In this document: positions 33,899 to 46,308 of the stretch, one piece after another | Numbering within the stretch: the first letter of the stretch is position 1 | Layout of the letters: each line of letters starts with the position of its first letter | Source of the DNA: Selaginella moellendorffii | Taxonomy: Eukaryota; Streptophyta; Lycopodiopsida; Selaginellales; Selaginellaceae | Length of the DNA: 64,000 nucleotides | NCBI RefSeq assembly: GCF_000143415.4 | Contig: NW_003314299.1 | Coordinates: 780,980-844,979 of the forward strand | Reading direction: 5' to 3' | Notes under the pieces: generated by a model | Database searches by the model: none | Told to the model about the DNA's origin: nothing | Seen by the model: the letters and a program-made list of their open reading frames with translations, nothing else | Program-made: the position numbers and the translations under genes

Positions 33899-34292
33899 GA
33901 TTGTTCGCAAATCCGGCCGCGGAACGGGGCAAGAAAGGCGCCGGAAACCCTACCTCGATCGACCGGCTCCTCTTCCCTGAAAATCGCAGAATGCCGCTTC
34001 CAGATCAATCGAAAAACACGAAAATCTTGCAGATTCTTGCTGGAAATCGCTCGCTGAGCGCTCCGATCGTTGGAAAAATGGAAGAAGAAACGCTTCACGC
34101 GCACAAAATGAAATAGGGCGCGCGATGGAACGAAGACCAAGCCACAGAAAGATCTATCCGACGTGGAAAGTGACCGTTCCTAGTCACTTGCTGACGTGAC
34201 GTGGCGCATTTGGTGGCCACGACTATAACGTAGAAAACGTGAATTTTTATTTCACCCATTTATTTACTTTAACCACGTCTGGTGGTTTACTT
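33899..34292. other. invertase promoter side and 3' end of the next gene
   Basis: No gene. It holds the invertase 5' leader and promoter on its left and the 3' UTR of the Ole e 1-like gene on its right. Confidence 0.6.
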
Positions 34293-35085
34293 CTACTTGC
34301 AATTGTCCCCGTTGGTAAACTCAAACGCTGGTACCACGTACGCGGTCTCCTTGCTCGAGGTGGAATGCAGCGTCGGTGTGAAAGAATTGGTGGCAGAGCC
34401 AACAGGAACGTTACACGTGGACGGCAGCGATGACGTAATGACGGACACGGCGCAGCTACCAGGGAAGCCCAGTGGTTCCAAGTGGTGGAACCCCATCGAG
34501 AACTGGCCATGGTGCTGGGTTACCATCGTTAAGTTTGCTTGCGGGCACGATAGCTCCACGGAAACACCTGGAGAAAACGAGAGAAAACTTCTCGGAAGAA
34601 CTTTGGAAGCTCTTACCAGAGAGACCATGGGTCTTGGCCTTGTGCTTGGTGGAGCAACGCTCGCAAGTGACTCGGCCCCTGATGGTAATTCTTGGAGTGT
34701 GCGAAGGTGGTGATCCGTCAATGGTCCCTGGAGCCGGAGGTGTCGACTGAGCTGACGATTCCGGAGCTTGCGATGGCGCTAGAATGCTGGTGACTTGCAG
34801 AGAATCCATAGCCGAAAGCCTCTCGTCTTCCACGGCACGAACACTTTCCAGGCGAAGTTGATCATTCGCAGCACCTTTTTCTCCACGAAGATGTGGAGGT
34901 AAAGGACCGCCCTTGAGAGGATCGGGAGGACCATTACCATTACCGCCGCTGCCGCTGGTAAGGGGAGAGAGCGGTGAAGCAGCCGGAGAGATGGAAACTT
35001 TTCTCGAGTGTCCTGCATTGTCAGCAGCAGAGACGATTAGCAAAACCATGAAGATGGGGACAGAAATAGCTAAACGACCACCCAT
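34293..35085 (-). CDS. secreted Pro-rich protein with a pollen Ole e 1-like domain
   Basis: Two exons: 35085-34617 and 34567-34293 (49-nt intron), 247 residues. A signal peptide (about residues 1-25, FMVLLIVSAA core) is followed by a Pro/Ser/Gly-rich region of about 110 residues and an Ole e 1-like domain starting ITIRGRVTCERC, with further Cys in VELSCPQ, PGSCAV, PSTCNV and near the C-terminus. Ole e 1-like proteins are extracellular and several act in cell-wall or growth contexts; the role here is unknown. Start at 35085 because the ten codons before it begin with GTG and there is no earlier ATG. Confidence 0.8.
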
Positions 35086-35329
35086 AGCTATAGCTCTACG
35101 GCTCCGAGATATCACTCAACTATATTATGGAAGAGAATTTATGCGAACCTGGAGGCCGTGCATGCGGCTAGTGTGTGGGCGTCCGTCTTCTTGGCATGAG
35201 CCCCAGAAGCCCGGAAAAAGTTTTAATCACAAAAGAAACAGCTTCCTCTACCGTTCACATCGTCGCTGCACAGTCAAAAAGTGAGAAACAAAACATATGT
35301 TTGGGAATGCCTTACCACCTTTAAGTATT

Positions 35330-36944
35330 TCACGTTCGTATTTCGTAGCTGGCGGCTCTTGTTACTGCACGAAATCCCTTGTAAGGCCGGTACTCCACGT
35401 TTCTAATGTCCATCTTGTCCACTTTCAGACCGGACACGGCCGTTCCCTGGATCTTAAAACCAACCAGGAAAGTTGGAAACTCTTCTAAGCGATTGATCCC
35501 TGGTTCCAGCTGCAAAGTGCCACTTAAGCAAGGAGACTTGTCCTTTGGAATACGTCCTATGATCCATGTTGATACCTGCAATTATAAGACTCAGAAACAT
35601 CATAAAGGAAGGTTAGCTCTAGTGTTACCTTTGTAGAAAAGCTGTACGTAACTGTTCCAACACTAGCACTCAGGTTTGTGGACACCACAGACGGAGGCCA
35701 AGGTAGTTGAACGATAATAGCATCCACGGGTTTCCCAGGATCGCCTCGAAGCCCCACTAGAACATTTACACGACAAATTCCTTCGCCAGAGCTCAATTGA
35801 GGACGAACGAACAGTGGAGGATTTTTTAAGCCCTTCACTCTGCAAATACGATATCAGTTAGTGCTAGTAAGTATGCAAAACAAGAACAAACCTGTAGCTC
35901 ATGAGTTTAAATGCACCATCTGGAGGAATGAACGATAACATTTGGTCCGCTTCCCATGCCCGGTATCGCACACAGGGGTGAAAGTTTACGTCGTGTAGAA
36001 TGTCGGTATTTGCAAACGTCAGCGAGAGTTCAGGCATCCCGGACAATCTCGAGGTCGCTTGGATTTCTCCATAAGCCTCACATTTTACGACGAAACCATC
36101 CCTGCACTCACAACTTTGTAAACTTAGAGATAGCAATAGTGCTGCCTATATACCTGTTAAAAACTGCATCCATCTCCTCGACCAAGTCAAAGTAAATCTC
36201 GTTGTTCGAGTGCTTCACGTTACTAGCCCTCCAAGAAACTTGCGATGAAGTTGCCAGAGGAGAAGCAGCGTTCAAACTTGACGAAGTCCCGGTGACAACA
36301 CTGAGAACTCTACTGACCAAATTCGGAGGAGCAATAATCTCTTTTAACACACTCGGCTCAGTCGTGGAAGGAAATCCGCTGTCCATCATTTCGTCGAGAA
36401 TCTACGAGCAAGCGAAACATCAGAGGAAAGCCACCACTGATAAACTTTCAATCACCTCGTATACGATCACGAAATTGTCCTTGAGAATATCTTCATTCAA
36501 TCCTCCTAGATAGTTTTCTAGAACACTTGCAACCTTGCACAGAAACTTCAAAAAGAGAAACCAATCAACGCAAGAAAAAGCTCTCAAACACGAACCTCGA
36601 TTCCCAGAAGAGGAGGCATCTCACTCGCTGTGCATGCCAGAAACGTCACGCCCTCCCGGACAATGTGTAGAAGGTAATGCGTCGGAGACGCGATAACGGA
36701 GGGAGGATCCTGGACGATCAGCCAGAAAGAATGTAGGTCTTGGCAAAAGAGAGCTTGATCTTACCTGATCTTCCTTCTCTGATCGCTGCCGCCAGAACCA
36801 GCTGCAAATGGATCGCTCCACGCGCTTTCCCATCCATTGCTTCTCAAGAATCACGTCACTGCACAGGGAAATTTCCTGCTTAGACCACAGATAGCTCAGA
36901 GAGGCGTACCCGGCATCGGAGAGGAGGAACAAGCACTGAATCAT
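35330..36944 (-). CDS. AP3M: AP-3 complex subunit mu
   Basis: Eight exons: 36944-36910, 36858-36765, 36709-36596, 36545-36456, 36401-36154, 36101-35892, 35839-35629, 35575-35330; 415 residues, the usual length. The medium subunit of the AP-3 adaptor sorts cargo to the vacuole and recognises tyrosine-based signals. The N-terminal longin-like part has GKRVERSICSWFW; the linker has TTEPSVLKEIIAPPNLV; the mu-homology domain runs from NEIYFDLVEEMDAV through KLMSYRVK to the end. It is divergent with the UPL6-like gene, 212 bp apart. Confidence 0.95.
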
Positions 36945-37156
36945 CGCTGCTAGAACCCTAACTTTGCGAAATAAAATGGACGAGCTGTGATTGGAGGGAA
37001 TCTAGGTCCGGAATGTCGTGCGTGTGGACCGTCCGATGTCGGTTTTCTTAAAACTATGAGAGACAATACAATGCAACCACAGACGAGGGCAAGCAGAAGG
37101 ATTATGGCGATTTAGTAGCGTAGCGGGCTTGCAGCGTCCTGGATTTCTAGGTCACG
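36945..37156. promoter_or_regulatory. shared upstream region of AP-3 mu and UPL6-like genes
   Basis: 212 bp between two divergent start codons, so both promoters or leaders must overlap or be very short. I see no clear TATA box. Confidence 0.55.
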
Positions 37157-40100
37157 ATGTTCTTCTCCGGCGATCCGGGGCTGCGGCGCAAGGTGGAGCT
37201 GCGAGGGCGCAGCTCTAAGGAGAGCGATCGGCAAGGGACTCTCAACAGGGTCAAGGACGAGCGCGAGCAGCGGCAGCGAGCGCGGCTGCGGCAGCAAGGC
37301 GCTCTTCGAATCCAGGTAGTGTCCTCCATTTCATTCCCGGATTCCGAATTCTTGTTCCCAGAAATGCTTTCGGGGAAGGCGAGACGTAGCGGTCAATCAG
37401 GTCCTCATTCGAGAGAAATTCGTCGCAGCTTTCGGAGAATTTAGCGATAGAGCGGACAGGTGATTCTTGCAGAGCTCATAGCTTTTGATAGATTTGGAGC
37501 TCATAGCTAGCTATTCTATTCTATTTTCAGGAACGTCTTCAAGCCCGAGTCTTTATATCTTCCTCAGATTTTCTTCATGATCTCTCCGAAAAATTCAGCG
37601 GATTTCTACCGGCTGGCTGGAGCTTGCCGCCATTTTCTTCGATGCATGAGTGAAACGGGTAAGCTCCATTGAATGAAAATGCTGGAGCCTGACTTGATCC
37701 ACAGAAGGTGGTGTCTTCTCGGTTTTTGTTAGCGGAGACTATACGACTCAAAGAGGTGCTATTAACTATAGAGTGAAGCATTTTGCGATTCTTTGTCTAC
37801 AAGGTCTCTACCATCACCGGTATGTGAGAGTAACGCAGTCGTGATTGTTTTCTTGTTTACATTGGATTTACAGAGAATCACTTAAGGAAGAGTTAATGCT
37901 TCCAGAAGATGGATCCAGAGACGATGTCGCAGGGGTTCTCGTGCGCACGATTCTCAGCCTTGCAACGGTCGAGTTGCCTTGGTCTGGAAGTCTTATTGAG
38001 CACCTTGCACTCAACAAGATGTTTTGTCTTCTTCGTGATCTCGTCTTGACATTGGTATGTTACTCACTTCCAGGCTACTTGTGTTACAACACATTTCTTT
38101 TCCAGAAAAACACAGATGCTCGACCATTGGTGATGTTATCTTTGGAGCGGCTTGTACATCAGCTCTCTGTTTTGTATGTGGAAAAGTTTCAGTACTTGAA
38201 GCCGGTGCCATTTACCTGGAGTCTCCCGGCTCAGATATTTTCTGTTCCACTTCTCTGGCGACGACTTCCGCGTCTGAAAGAGGTCCGAAAGCTTTCGTTT
38301 TCTAAAAAAGTTTTTTATATGAGACATTCACAGGTCAGCGTTACGGACGGTGTTTGGGCTTTTGTTGTTCATCAAACAGCCATAAATAAACTTGACTTGA
38401 GGAGCTCTCTTCCTTCTGATGTAAGCCCTGAGTTTCCGTCATTTGTTTGCTTGCTGGGAAACCTCTTGGAAAGCTCACGACTCGCCATGCAACAACCAAA
38501 TACTATGATTCAGCTGGTAAGTTTGATATGCCTCCTGTTGATAAATGTATGTTACGAGAGCATTGCAGGTCACAGATATAGCAAATGTAGCACGGACTCT
38601 GTTGAGCACTCCACCGATAACCTGTGCTCTTTGTCCGAAGGAAACGTTCAGTGATGGTAACACTCTCACGTTATTATTCTTCTAACAACATTCTTCTTGC
38701 AGCCAGCGAGGACGACGACATGAAAATTGACATTGAAGAGAGCTTTGCTTTAGAACCAGCATTGATATCCCAGCTAAAGCACGCGTCTGATGGGATGTTC
38801 CTGAAAGAAATGGTACATGAAATTGTTATCTTTCAAAACCCGTTTTCTCACTATCTTCCAGGTGAGGGTTGCCTTCTCACAAGCTCCACTCGATTTGAAT
38901 ACGGTTGCTACACCATTTGGTGGTGCTCCGGAAGCCAGTGCGGTTTCTGCCGTTTGCGGCTTTTTATATGCGGCATTTTCTGTACTGGATAGAACTACAA
39001 TAGTCTCGCGCTTGGCATACGTTGCGAACCTGGTGCCTCCACTGTGGCAATATATTACTTCTTGTCGGCTGAATAACAACTGGCCAGCGATCGAGCTGCC
39101 TTCTCAGGATGCGCAGCTATCACCAGAGCTACTTGGTTGGATGCTGCCACTTGCGGTTTTCTGTCCCGTCTTCAGGTGCGTTCAAAATGATCGCGTGCTT
39201 GTCTAAAGTCTTTTTTTGCAGTCATCTGCTTTTTAGCATGGACAACGATGAGTTCTACAACATGAAACAACCGATAAGTATAGAAGATGTTAAGCAACTG
39301 GTGCTTATTTTGAAGGAGGTGCGCAACCAGATACTATTGATAAAAGCGATTGACATTGTCTGTTACTGTAGGGACTCTGGCAGCTTCTGTGGGTTATGCC
39401 TTTCAAGCCGTCAGCCTTCGTCGCTTCCGATATATTTGTGTTTCAAAACATGCGTCAATTTTTTATAAATGTTTCTGCAAGTCTACTGGCGGAGGTACGT
39501 CACTTTCTACTATTCTTTTCTTATGATTCTATTCCTTGCAGCTGCATGACCGCAATAGCAAGCGGCAGTTTGCACCATCACACACATTTCATGCAAGGGA
39601 AGCGATTGAAGAAAGCTTTTTCCACCAGGTATTTCCTACTATCATTTTCGCGTAACTCAAGGCACCGTGACGTACGCAGGCAGAAGGGGAGAATACCAAA
39701 GCCCGGGAGGTTCTCAACAGAGCTCCTTTTCTAATACCGTTCACACTCAGAGTTCGTGTATACACGGTAATTCCCCGTCTCCCTTTACTAGCTTCCTGTA
39801 ATGCGTAATTGCAGGCTCAACGAACTGCTGCAAGGCAAAACACGTCCCGCCAATATGGACTTCAAATCAAAGTGCAACGAGATCGTATTATCGAGGACGC
39901 CTTTATGCAGTTCAATGTGCTCAGCGACGAGTCTCTGCGGGGAACGGTAATGGGTTCACAAATTTGAAGCTAGTTCTAGTTCTGATGTTCGTGCTTGTAC
40001 AGATCAGAGTTTCTTACGTCAATGAACTCGGTGCTGAGGAAGCCGGAGTCGACGGAGGCGGCATTTTTAAAGATTTTATGGAAAACATAACCAGTGCAGG

Positions 40101-41537
40101 TTTTGACATACAATATGGCTTGTTCAAGGTAACTACATGCATTCGCGCTCAGCCGTTACAACGTATTCCAGGAAACTGCGGACCATCTTTTGTATCCTAA
40201 CCCAGCGTCCCATATGGTCAACGACGAGCATCTGCAATACTTCGAGTTTTTTGGCAAAATATTGGGAAAGGTGAGCTTGCATAGGAACTTTTTATTTCCT
40301 CGTTAACATTCACCGAGCAGGCAATGTTTGAAGGGATTCTCGTGGACATACCTTTTGCCATGTTTTTCCTGCGTAAGCTGAGGAAGAAGTAAGTTACAGC
40401 TGCTTTACGTGTTAGCTTACTAGTCTCTTCTTTCGCAGGCACAATTACCTACACGATTTACCTTCGCTGGATCCAGAGCTTTATAAGAATCTACTTTTCT
40501 TGAAGGTATAACTGAGCTCTTTGATTTTGGCCTGACGAGCTTGTTTTACAGAACAACCCAAATATGGTGCAGCAGCTGGGCCTCTATTTCGTAATTGAAG
40601 ACAATGAATATGGAGAGCAATTAGAGGTGGAGCTTCTTCCAGGGGGAAAGGATATCCAAGTCACCAAAGACAACGTCTACCGATACATTCACTTGGTAGC
40701 AAATCACCGTCTGAATCACCAGGTTAGTGCTGCTTGGTTTTTCAGTCAGTCACTTGTTCCTGCAGATCCGCCAACAAAGTAACCATTTTTTGCGTGGCTT
40801 TCAACAACTTATAAGCCCGGAATGGTTAGATATGTTCAACGAGCACGAACTCCAGGTTTAGTTTCACATGTTCGCTGGTTAGAAAAAACACTTATGTCGT
40901 TGCTGTCGCAGATCCTTATCTCCGGATTTGAAGATGCCATGGACATAGACGATCTCCATCACAACGTGAACTATGGTGGTGGCTATCATGAGGTAGAATA
41001 CTTCTCTTTCATTGCGTGGCGAGCGAATACTTCTTTTCTTTTGGCAGAACCATCCAGTGATTCAGATGTTCTGGGATACCGTGAAAGCCCTGGATGCAAA
41101 TATGCAGCGGAAGTTCCTAAAGTTCGTATCCGTTTGTTTTCATTTTGTGTTCGTGACCGTTTTCATTTGCAGGTTTGTTACGGGATGCTCGAGAGGGCCA
41201 TTGCTCGGCTTCAAATACCTGGAGCCTCGATTTTGCATCCAGAAGTAAGCTCTTTCACCTTACCATTTTCTCCACTTGTTCTTCTTTTCTCTTTTGTCCT
41301 TCGATTCCAGGACCGCTCCCGAAGGCGCAGCAGAGGAGGCTCTTGACAGACTCCCCACGTCGGCGACTTGTTTGAACCTCCTGAAACTCCCTCCTTACAA
41401 AAGGTTCGTTGGTGTTTATTTTTCTTACTTGTAGCAGTTCATTGATCTGTTCTTTTCTTGTTTCTTGTAGCAAGGATACGATTCGTGAGAAGCTACTCTA
41501 TGCAATAGCTGCCGAGGCTGGATTCGATCTCAGCTGA
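37157..41537 (+). CDS. UPL6: HECT E3 ubiquitin ligase, UPL6 type
   Basis: Many short exons, roughly 20; the first are 37157-37315, 37362-37459, 37531-37658, 37705-37819, 37874-38054, 38106-38282, 38334-38516 and 38569-38656, in phase. The N-terminus MFFSGDPGLRRKVELRGR, with an IQ-like motif across the first intron (ALRIQ then KCFRGRR), matches UPL6/UBE3C-type ligases. The HECT domain occupies the last third: GVDGGGIFKDFMENI, HLQYFEFFGKILGKA, and the catalytic Cys (TGT at 41369-41371) in TSATCLNLLKLP, then a short C-lobe tail. HECT ligases form a ubiquitin thioester on that Cys before transfer to substrate. Total length is about 1,000 residues; central exon ends were not all fixed. Confidence 0.9.
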
Positions 41538-41831
41538 GTGACTAAGCACTGTACAGAAAAAGCAAAAGTTTTGAGGAGATTTTGCGTTCCTCCTTTGTAA
41601 ATTGGAAAATTTGGAACCCGGTTAACGAGCGTTTTGTAGGAAGCTTGAGAAGGTTCAAACAGGTTGAGCAACTCCCGACTGAGAGTTTTGTGTAGAAGTT
41701 GATCCTCCATGGCTGACGATGACGAACGAACTTAACGGTAGGGCAAACTGCAGCCGTTGGATGGGCGCGTTTTGAAAGGTCACGATGATTCAGCTGAATG
41801 GGAAGGGTTTTGCGGGCATGGAGACGATGGC

Positions 41832-42347
41832 ATGGAGGGAAATGTGGCCTCGGCGGAGGCCAAGAAAGGAGGAGACAAGGACGGCAAGAAATCGACGCCA
41901 AAGATCACGGTGCGTCCATCGGATCAATTGCTTTGGATCGACTGATTTCCTTTTTTGTGCTTTCCAGGCCAAAGATATAAAGACGTGCCCTCCCGACTCG
42001 CGCTTCCCAGTGACCAACCAAACGAAGAATTGCTTCACGAAATACGTGGAGTATCACAAGTGAGTGGAAAGGATTTTGGAGAGAAGAGATCAAATTTTTC
42101 TTCTTCTTGTGTTAGATGCATCCAAGAAAATGGCGAGGGCGATTCGAGATGTGAGAAGTACAGGCGAGCTTACAAGTCATTGTGCCCCATCGAATGGGTA
42201 AAGAATCCTCTTTTTCCTCTCGAGCCGAGGCGATGAGACTGAAAAACCAAAAAAAAAAAAAAAAAAACTCGAATGGTGGTGGTGTCAATGCAGGTTGAGG
42301 CCTGGGACGAGCGACGAGCAAACGATTGCTTTTGCGGTCCATACTGA
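41832..42347 (+). CDS. COX6B: cytochrome c oxidase subunit 6b
   Basis: Four exons: 41832-41909, 41968-42059, 42116-42197, 42294-42347; 101 residues. Intermembrane-space subunit of respiratory complex IV with a CHCH fold. Twin Cys motifs CFTKYVEYHKC (C-X9-C) and CEKYRRAYKSLC (C-X10-C) and the block RFPVTNQTKNCF are diagnostic. The N-terminus is Lys/Gly-rich, as in plant long forms, though short here. The tail reads NDCFCGPY where relatives usually have a Cys-free GTFPGP-like end. Start is the first in-frame ATG. Converges with TOP1, 79 bp between stops. Confidence 0.93.
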
Positions 42348-42426
42348 CTTCTCTCCAACGTTGTCAACGTTTTCTTGCTCAAAACCTTCTTCACATAATG
42401 GTACACCGGCACGGATTTCTCTTGGG

Positions 42427-45400
42427 TTAGAACCGGAATGTTGGTTCCGCTTCCAATGCCCAGGTGAATTTCTGGAGCAAAGATTTCGTGAAAATCTGTC
42501 AAGAGTTCCACAGGTCAGTCATTCGTGCGAGCTTTTTTTTTTTTTTTTTTTTTGTTTTTTGCTACTTGCCTTTTCGATGGGTACGTCGTTCCTCTTGCAC
42601 CAAGCGACGGTGATTCGTGGGTCTAGATAGTTGATCTTAGAAGTTCCCAGAGCGACTGTCTTGAGATCATCCTTAACTTTCATGTCCAGTTCCATCTTTT
42701 GGATCTTGTTATCGGTTTGCTCTAGCTTCTTCTCCAGCCTGTGTTGTTTCGATCCAACTTGAGCAAAGAGAGAACGTATGAGCGTTACTTACTGTTCTGG
42801 ACTTTGGTTCCTCTTTGTCTTGCCATCTTCATCCTTCCGAGGAGGCTTTCCCTTCCTAGCTCTCTCCAAGTCTATAACAATCTCTTCACGCAGAGCCTGA
42901 GGTGCAAAGCCTTAGAACAATGCCACTAGTAAGAAAAGTAACTCAAAACCTTTAGCTCGGCCATTTTTCCTTCGAGTTTTTCCATCTGGGCGCCATGGCT
43001 CTTGGACACCGTCCGTTGGTGATTACAGAGAACAGCCACCTGCAAAGACATTCTGTAAAGGGACCAAACGTTTCCTTTGCAAGGCTATTCACCTCTTTGT
43101 TTGCTCGTTGGTAGTCTCCAATTTTTTCCGGGACGATTGAACCATCCGTATGCTCGAGCTGGCGATTTGCACTTAAAGAACTAGCATGAAAGAAAACACT
43201 TCAAGCCAAACCTGGTTATCGAGAGTGATGGAGGCATTATACGTTCTGAAAACCTTTGCAGTGAGCTCCGGCATGAACTCCTTCAAATGAGCATTCAATT
43301 TGTTTGTGTCTAGCCTGTCAAACAAATCATCGCCGCTTTTCTTCCCTGCATTCATCAACCAGCAGCGTTTGAAGCGATGCTACCAGAATCACTACCTTTC
43401 TGAAAATCCCCTATAGCCTTGAAAACTTTCTCTTCGACAGCTACTTCGTTGAGATATCTGATGGAATCCTTTCCGAGAAAATCGAACTGCAAAAGAAACA
43501 AGGTTAGGAGACGGAATTAAAAAGCGAGAGAAGACCTTACCTCGATTTTTTTCGAATCCAAAAGTTTGACGTGCTCTACTTTCAAAGAACAGCAGCCTAC
43601 GGTATCAGCTTCATCGTCATCCTTCTCATTTCCTGCTCTAAGGGCAAGCCTGTCTATGAGATAAGTTGCAACTGCAATCTGTCTCTTTGTGGGATCTGTA
43701 GAGCCGAAGTCTTTCGTATATGTTTTCCGGATCTTGTCAATGTAATCCTATAAAAATCGCATGAGTGAAGCGAGGCAAAGCTACAAAAAACACCGAACCT
43801 TCAGCTGTCTAGCCTTCTCGTATTTCTTCATGTCACTCTGAGCCTTGAGGCTACTGCTTGGGTGCAAAAACACGTACTTAAACTCCTTCTCGTTAATCGG
43901 ATCGTTCCAAAACGCGAGCCAAGTGACTGTATTGTCGTGCCGAATTTCTTTCCAGCTGAAAAGTAAAGTCCAAGTTAAACTCATAAAGAGCTCGCATAAA
44001 AAGCGTCGTACGTACTTGTGACCGGGCATCGGACACTCCGGAACGGGAGCACCCTTTCCAATATTGATGACGATATTTTCGGGAAAAATTCGCCTTTTGA
44101 GCTTTCCCATCTTAGGATGCTGACCGCGCCCCCTGAAAAGGCCTGGAGGTTCCACTCGAAAGTTTCCAACCTGAAAATGCAGTGTAAGTAACCATTAGCT
44201 CAAACAAAGAAAGAAAAGAGATACACGTACCTTTTCCTTCACCCCGTCAACAAGCGCCCAGGTGTATTTTTCTTCCGCCTTGGCCTTCTCATCTCTTAGT
44301 TGCTTCTTCTCCTGATAAAAGAAAACAAAACTTCAGCCTAAGCCGAGCATACTACCAGAGAAAACTAACCGCAGAGCTCAGTTGCTTCTTCTTCTCCTTC
44401 TCGCTTTGGTACCAGTCGTAAATCGGAGTGAAGTCGCAAAGCTCCAGCTTCTTTATGACATGGTTTGAACCGAGAATCTTTTTCCAATCTTGCCAGAAGT
44501 TGCTGTTAAACTTGGCCTGCGTTGCGTAGTCCGTGTCTTTCATCACGGCATACATTGTGGCAACCTGTATCCACAAGAACAAACAATTCAGTCGCTTAAA
44601 CTCGAAAACAACCAACAAAAGCCCGCAAACCTCTTCCTGTGCCGGAGTAAGATCCACTGGCTCGCCATTGTAGAGCATCTTCACTCCATGAGGCTGATAA
44701 GCCGGAGGAAACATGACACCATTGTGCTCCAGCGTCGTCCACTTCTGTCCACCATTACCATCCTTTCCTCCCTTCTTCACGACCGTTTTCTTCGTGATCT
44801 TCGTCTCCACCAGTTTCTTCTTGCCGGAAGACGATGCCGACTTCGTCACGACAACCTTCTTTGAAACCTCCGAGCCTTCGAAATCATCCTCCTCTTCTTC
44901 CTCCTCCTCCTCCTCCTCCATCTCCTCGCTCTCGTCTTTCTCGACTTTGGCTTTCTTCACGACTGCCTTCTTCGTCTCCGCTTCGTCTAGAACTCGCTTC
45001 CTCGTCTTGGAGCCGTCAACTTTCCTGGAGGAGCTCGCGCCTTCCTTCTTCACGGCCACCTTTGCATTCTTCGACGCATCGATCTTCTTGGGAGCGTCAA
45101 TCTTCCCAGGCTTCCTCGACGCCTCAATGAGCCTCCTCACGGAAGAGCCACCATCGCCATCGTCTACCTCGGTCTTGGCCTTCTTCCTGGGAGCGCTCTC
45201 CGGGCTCTCCAGCGATTTAAGCGAGCGCTTTGCGAAAGTTTTCAAGGGAGCAGGCTTGGTCGCAGTGCCAGGAGAAGGAACTTTGGAGCTGCTGGGCTTG
45301 CTGGAAGCCTCCAATCTGGAGGACGATCCATTTGGCTGCTCCTCGTCCTTGACTTGGCGCTTAAGATCCATTGCTGGAGCTCCCTTATTCACGCCAAAGG

Positions 45401-45568
45401 ATTGAGGCTTATCATCGTCCGAGTCGTCGTTCACACGATTCGCACTGCCATTGCAAGCGAGCGGGGCGGCGATCCCATCCTCCACTTCCCTATCTAGATT
45501 TCAATCACAATGAGCGCGATCGCGCGGGCGCCGATTTGAATCGTCTCACCTGGACACATGGATGCCAT
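42427..45568 (-). CDS. TOP1: DNA topoisomerase I (type IB)
   Basis: Fourteen exons: 45568-45550, 45493-44631, 44564-44370, 44311-44231, 44170-44016, 43955-43799, 43747-43541, 43486-43396, 43345-43212, 43158-43093, 43039-42950, 42896-42793, 42738-42570, 42495-42427; 799 residues. It relaxes supercoils by cutting one strand through a 3'-phosphotyrosyl link. The N-terminus is Lys/Ser-rich with a poly-Glu stretch; core blocks include [33 protein letters not shown] and [20 protein letters not shown]. The catalytic Tyr758 is in [14 protein letters not shown]; the C-terminus is PTFRF. The ATG is in a 19-nt first exon; the second exon has no ATG before its conserved start. The last intron is GC-AG (AAG/GCAAG, 74 nt). 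Confidence 0.95.
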
Positions 45569-46308
45569 TTGAATGAATCTCACGCACCCAAAAACCCTAA
45601 TCGATTCCCCCATATCTAGGGCTTCCAAGGAGATATGGGACCAATGCTTGCACGCCACGTGTTCCCCTGTTTTTAGGGCAACATTAGGTCTAAAAGCTGG
45701 TAAACAAGTATTTTGCGTGAACCATGAGCCGTAACTTTTCTATGCCCTTTCGGACATGCTTGTCACTAATGGTACACGATTCCGTTTGCCTGTTAGCGCG
45801 GATCACATGTTTTCCATTGATACTTTAGGCAGCAAAACAACAAAATCTCTACGTAAGATTGCAAAGGTGGAGTGAAGTGGATCACTACATTTTTAATCAA
45901 AATACGCAGAAAAAGAATGTAACTTTGGTTTGATTAAGTCCACATGGGAGTGTCCCCCAAGAAAAAAAAACCAAAATCCACAGAGGCATGCGAGCGATTG
46001 AAACCATTCCACGAGTTCCGGAAGAAATATGGGTAGAAAATCCGGAACGTACGACTTCTGTGGCACGCTTGCGGAGGAGCACACGAGGGTTTGACATTTT
46101 ACAGGAGTAAATCTGGAGTTTAACAGTAGGCCAAATTAAAAACATTTTCACCAAAGTAAGTAGACTTCGATATAAATGCCCTGGCCTGGGATCCCTGACA
46201 AACGCGCAAATTTTTCTCATTCACAACTTCTTAGATCCAAGGAAAGCTTATGCCCAGATTATCACTGGCACTTCAAGTCTATCCAACAACAAGAGCAAGA
46301 GATCCTTC
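45569..46308. other. TOP1 promoter side and bHLH upstream region
   Basis: 740 bp with no convincing open frame. An AAACCCTAAT telo-box-like element lies just upstream of TOP1 (about 45592-45601). The right part is the bHLH upstream region. Confidence 0.5.

Noticed and set aside
44713-45405. 230-codon Ser/Phe-rich frame on the plus strand
   Set aside because: Antisense of the Lys/Ser-rich N-terminus of TOP1; low complexity and no splice signals of its own.
45483-45485. TOP1 start at a GTG codon in exon 2
   Set aside because: A 19-nt upstream exon with an ATG joins in frame through proper splice sites.
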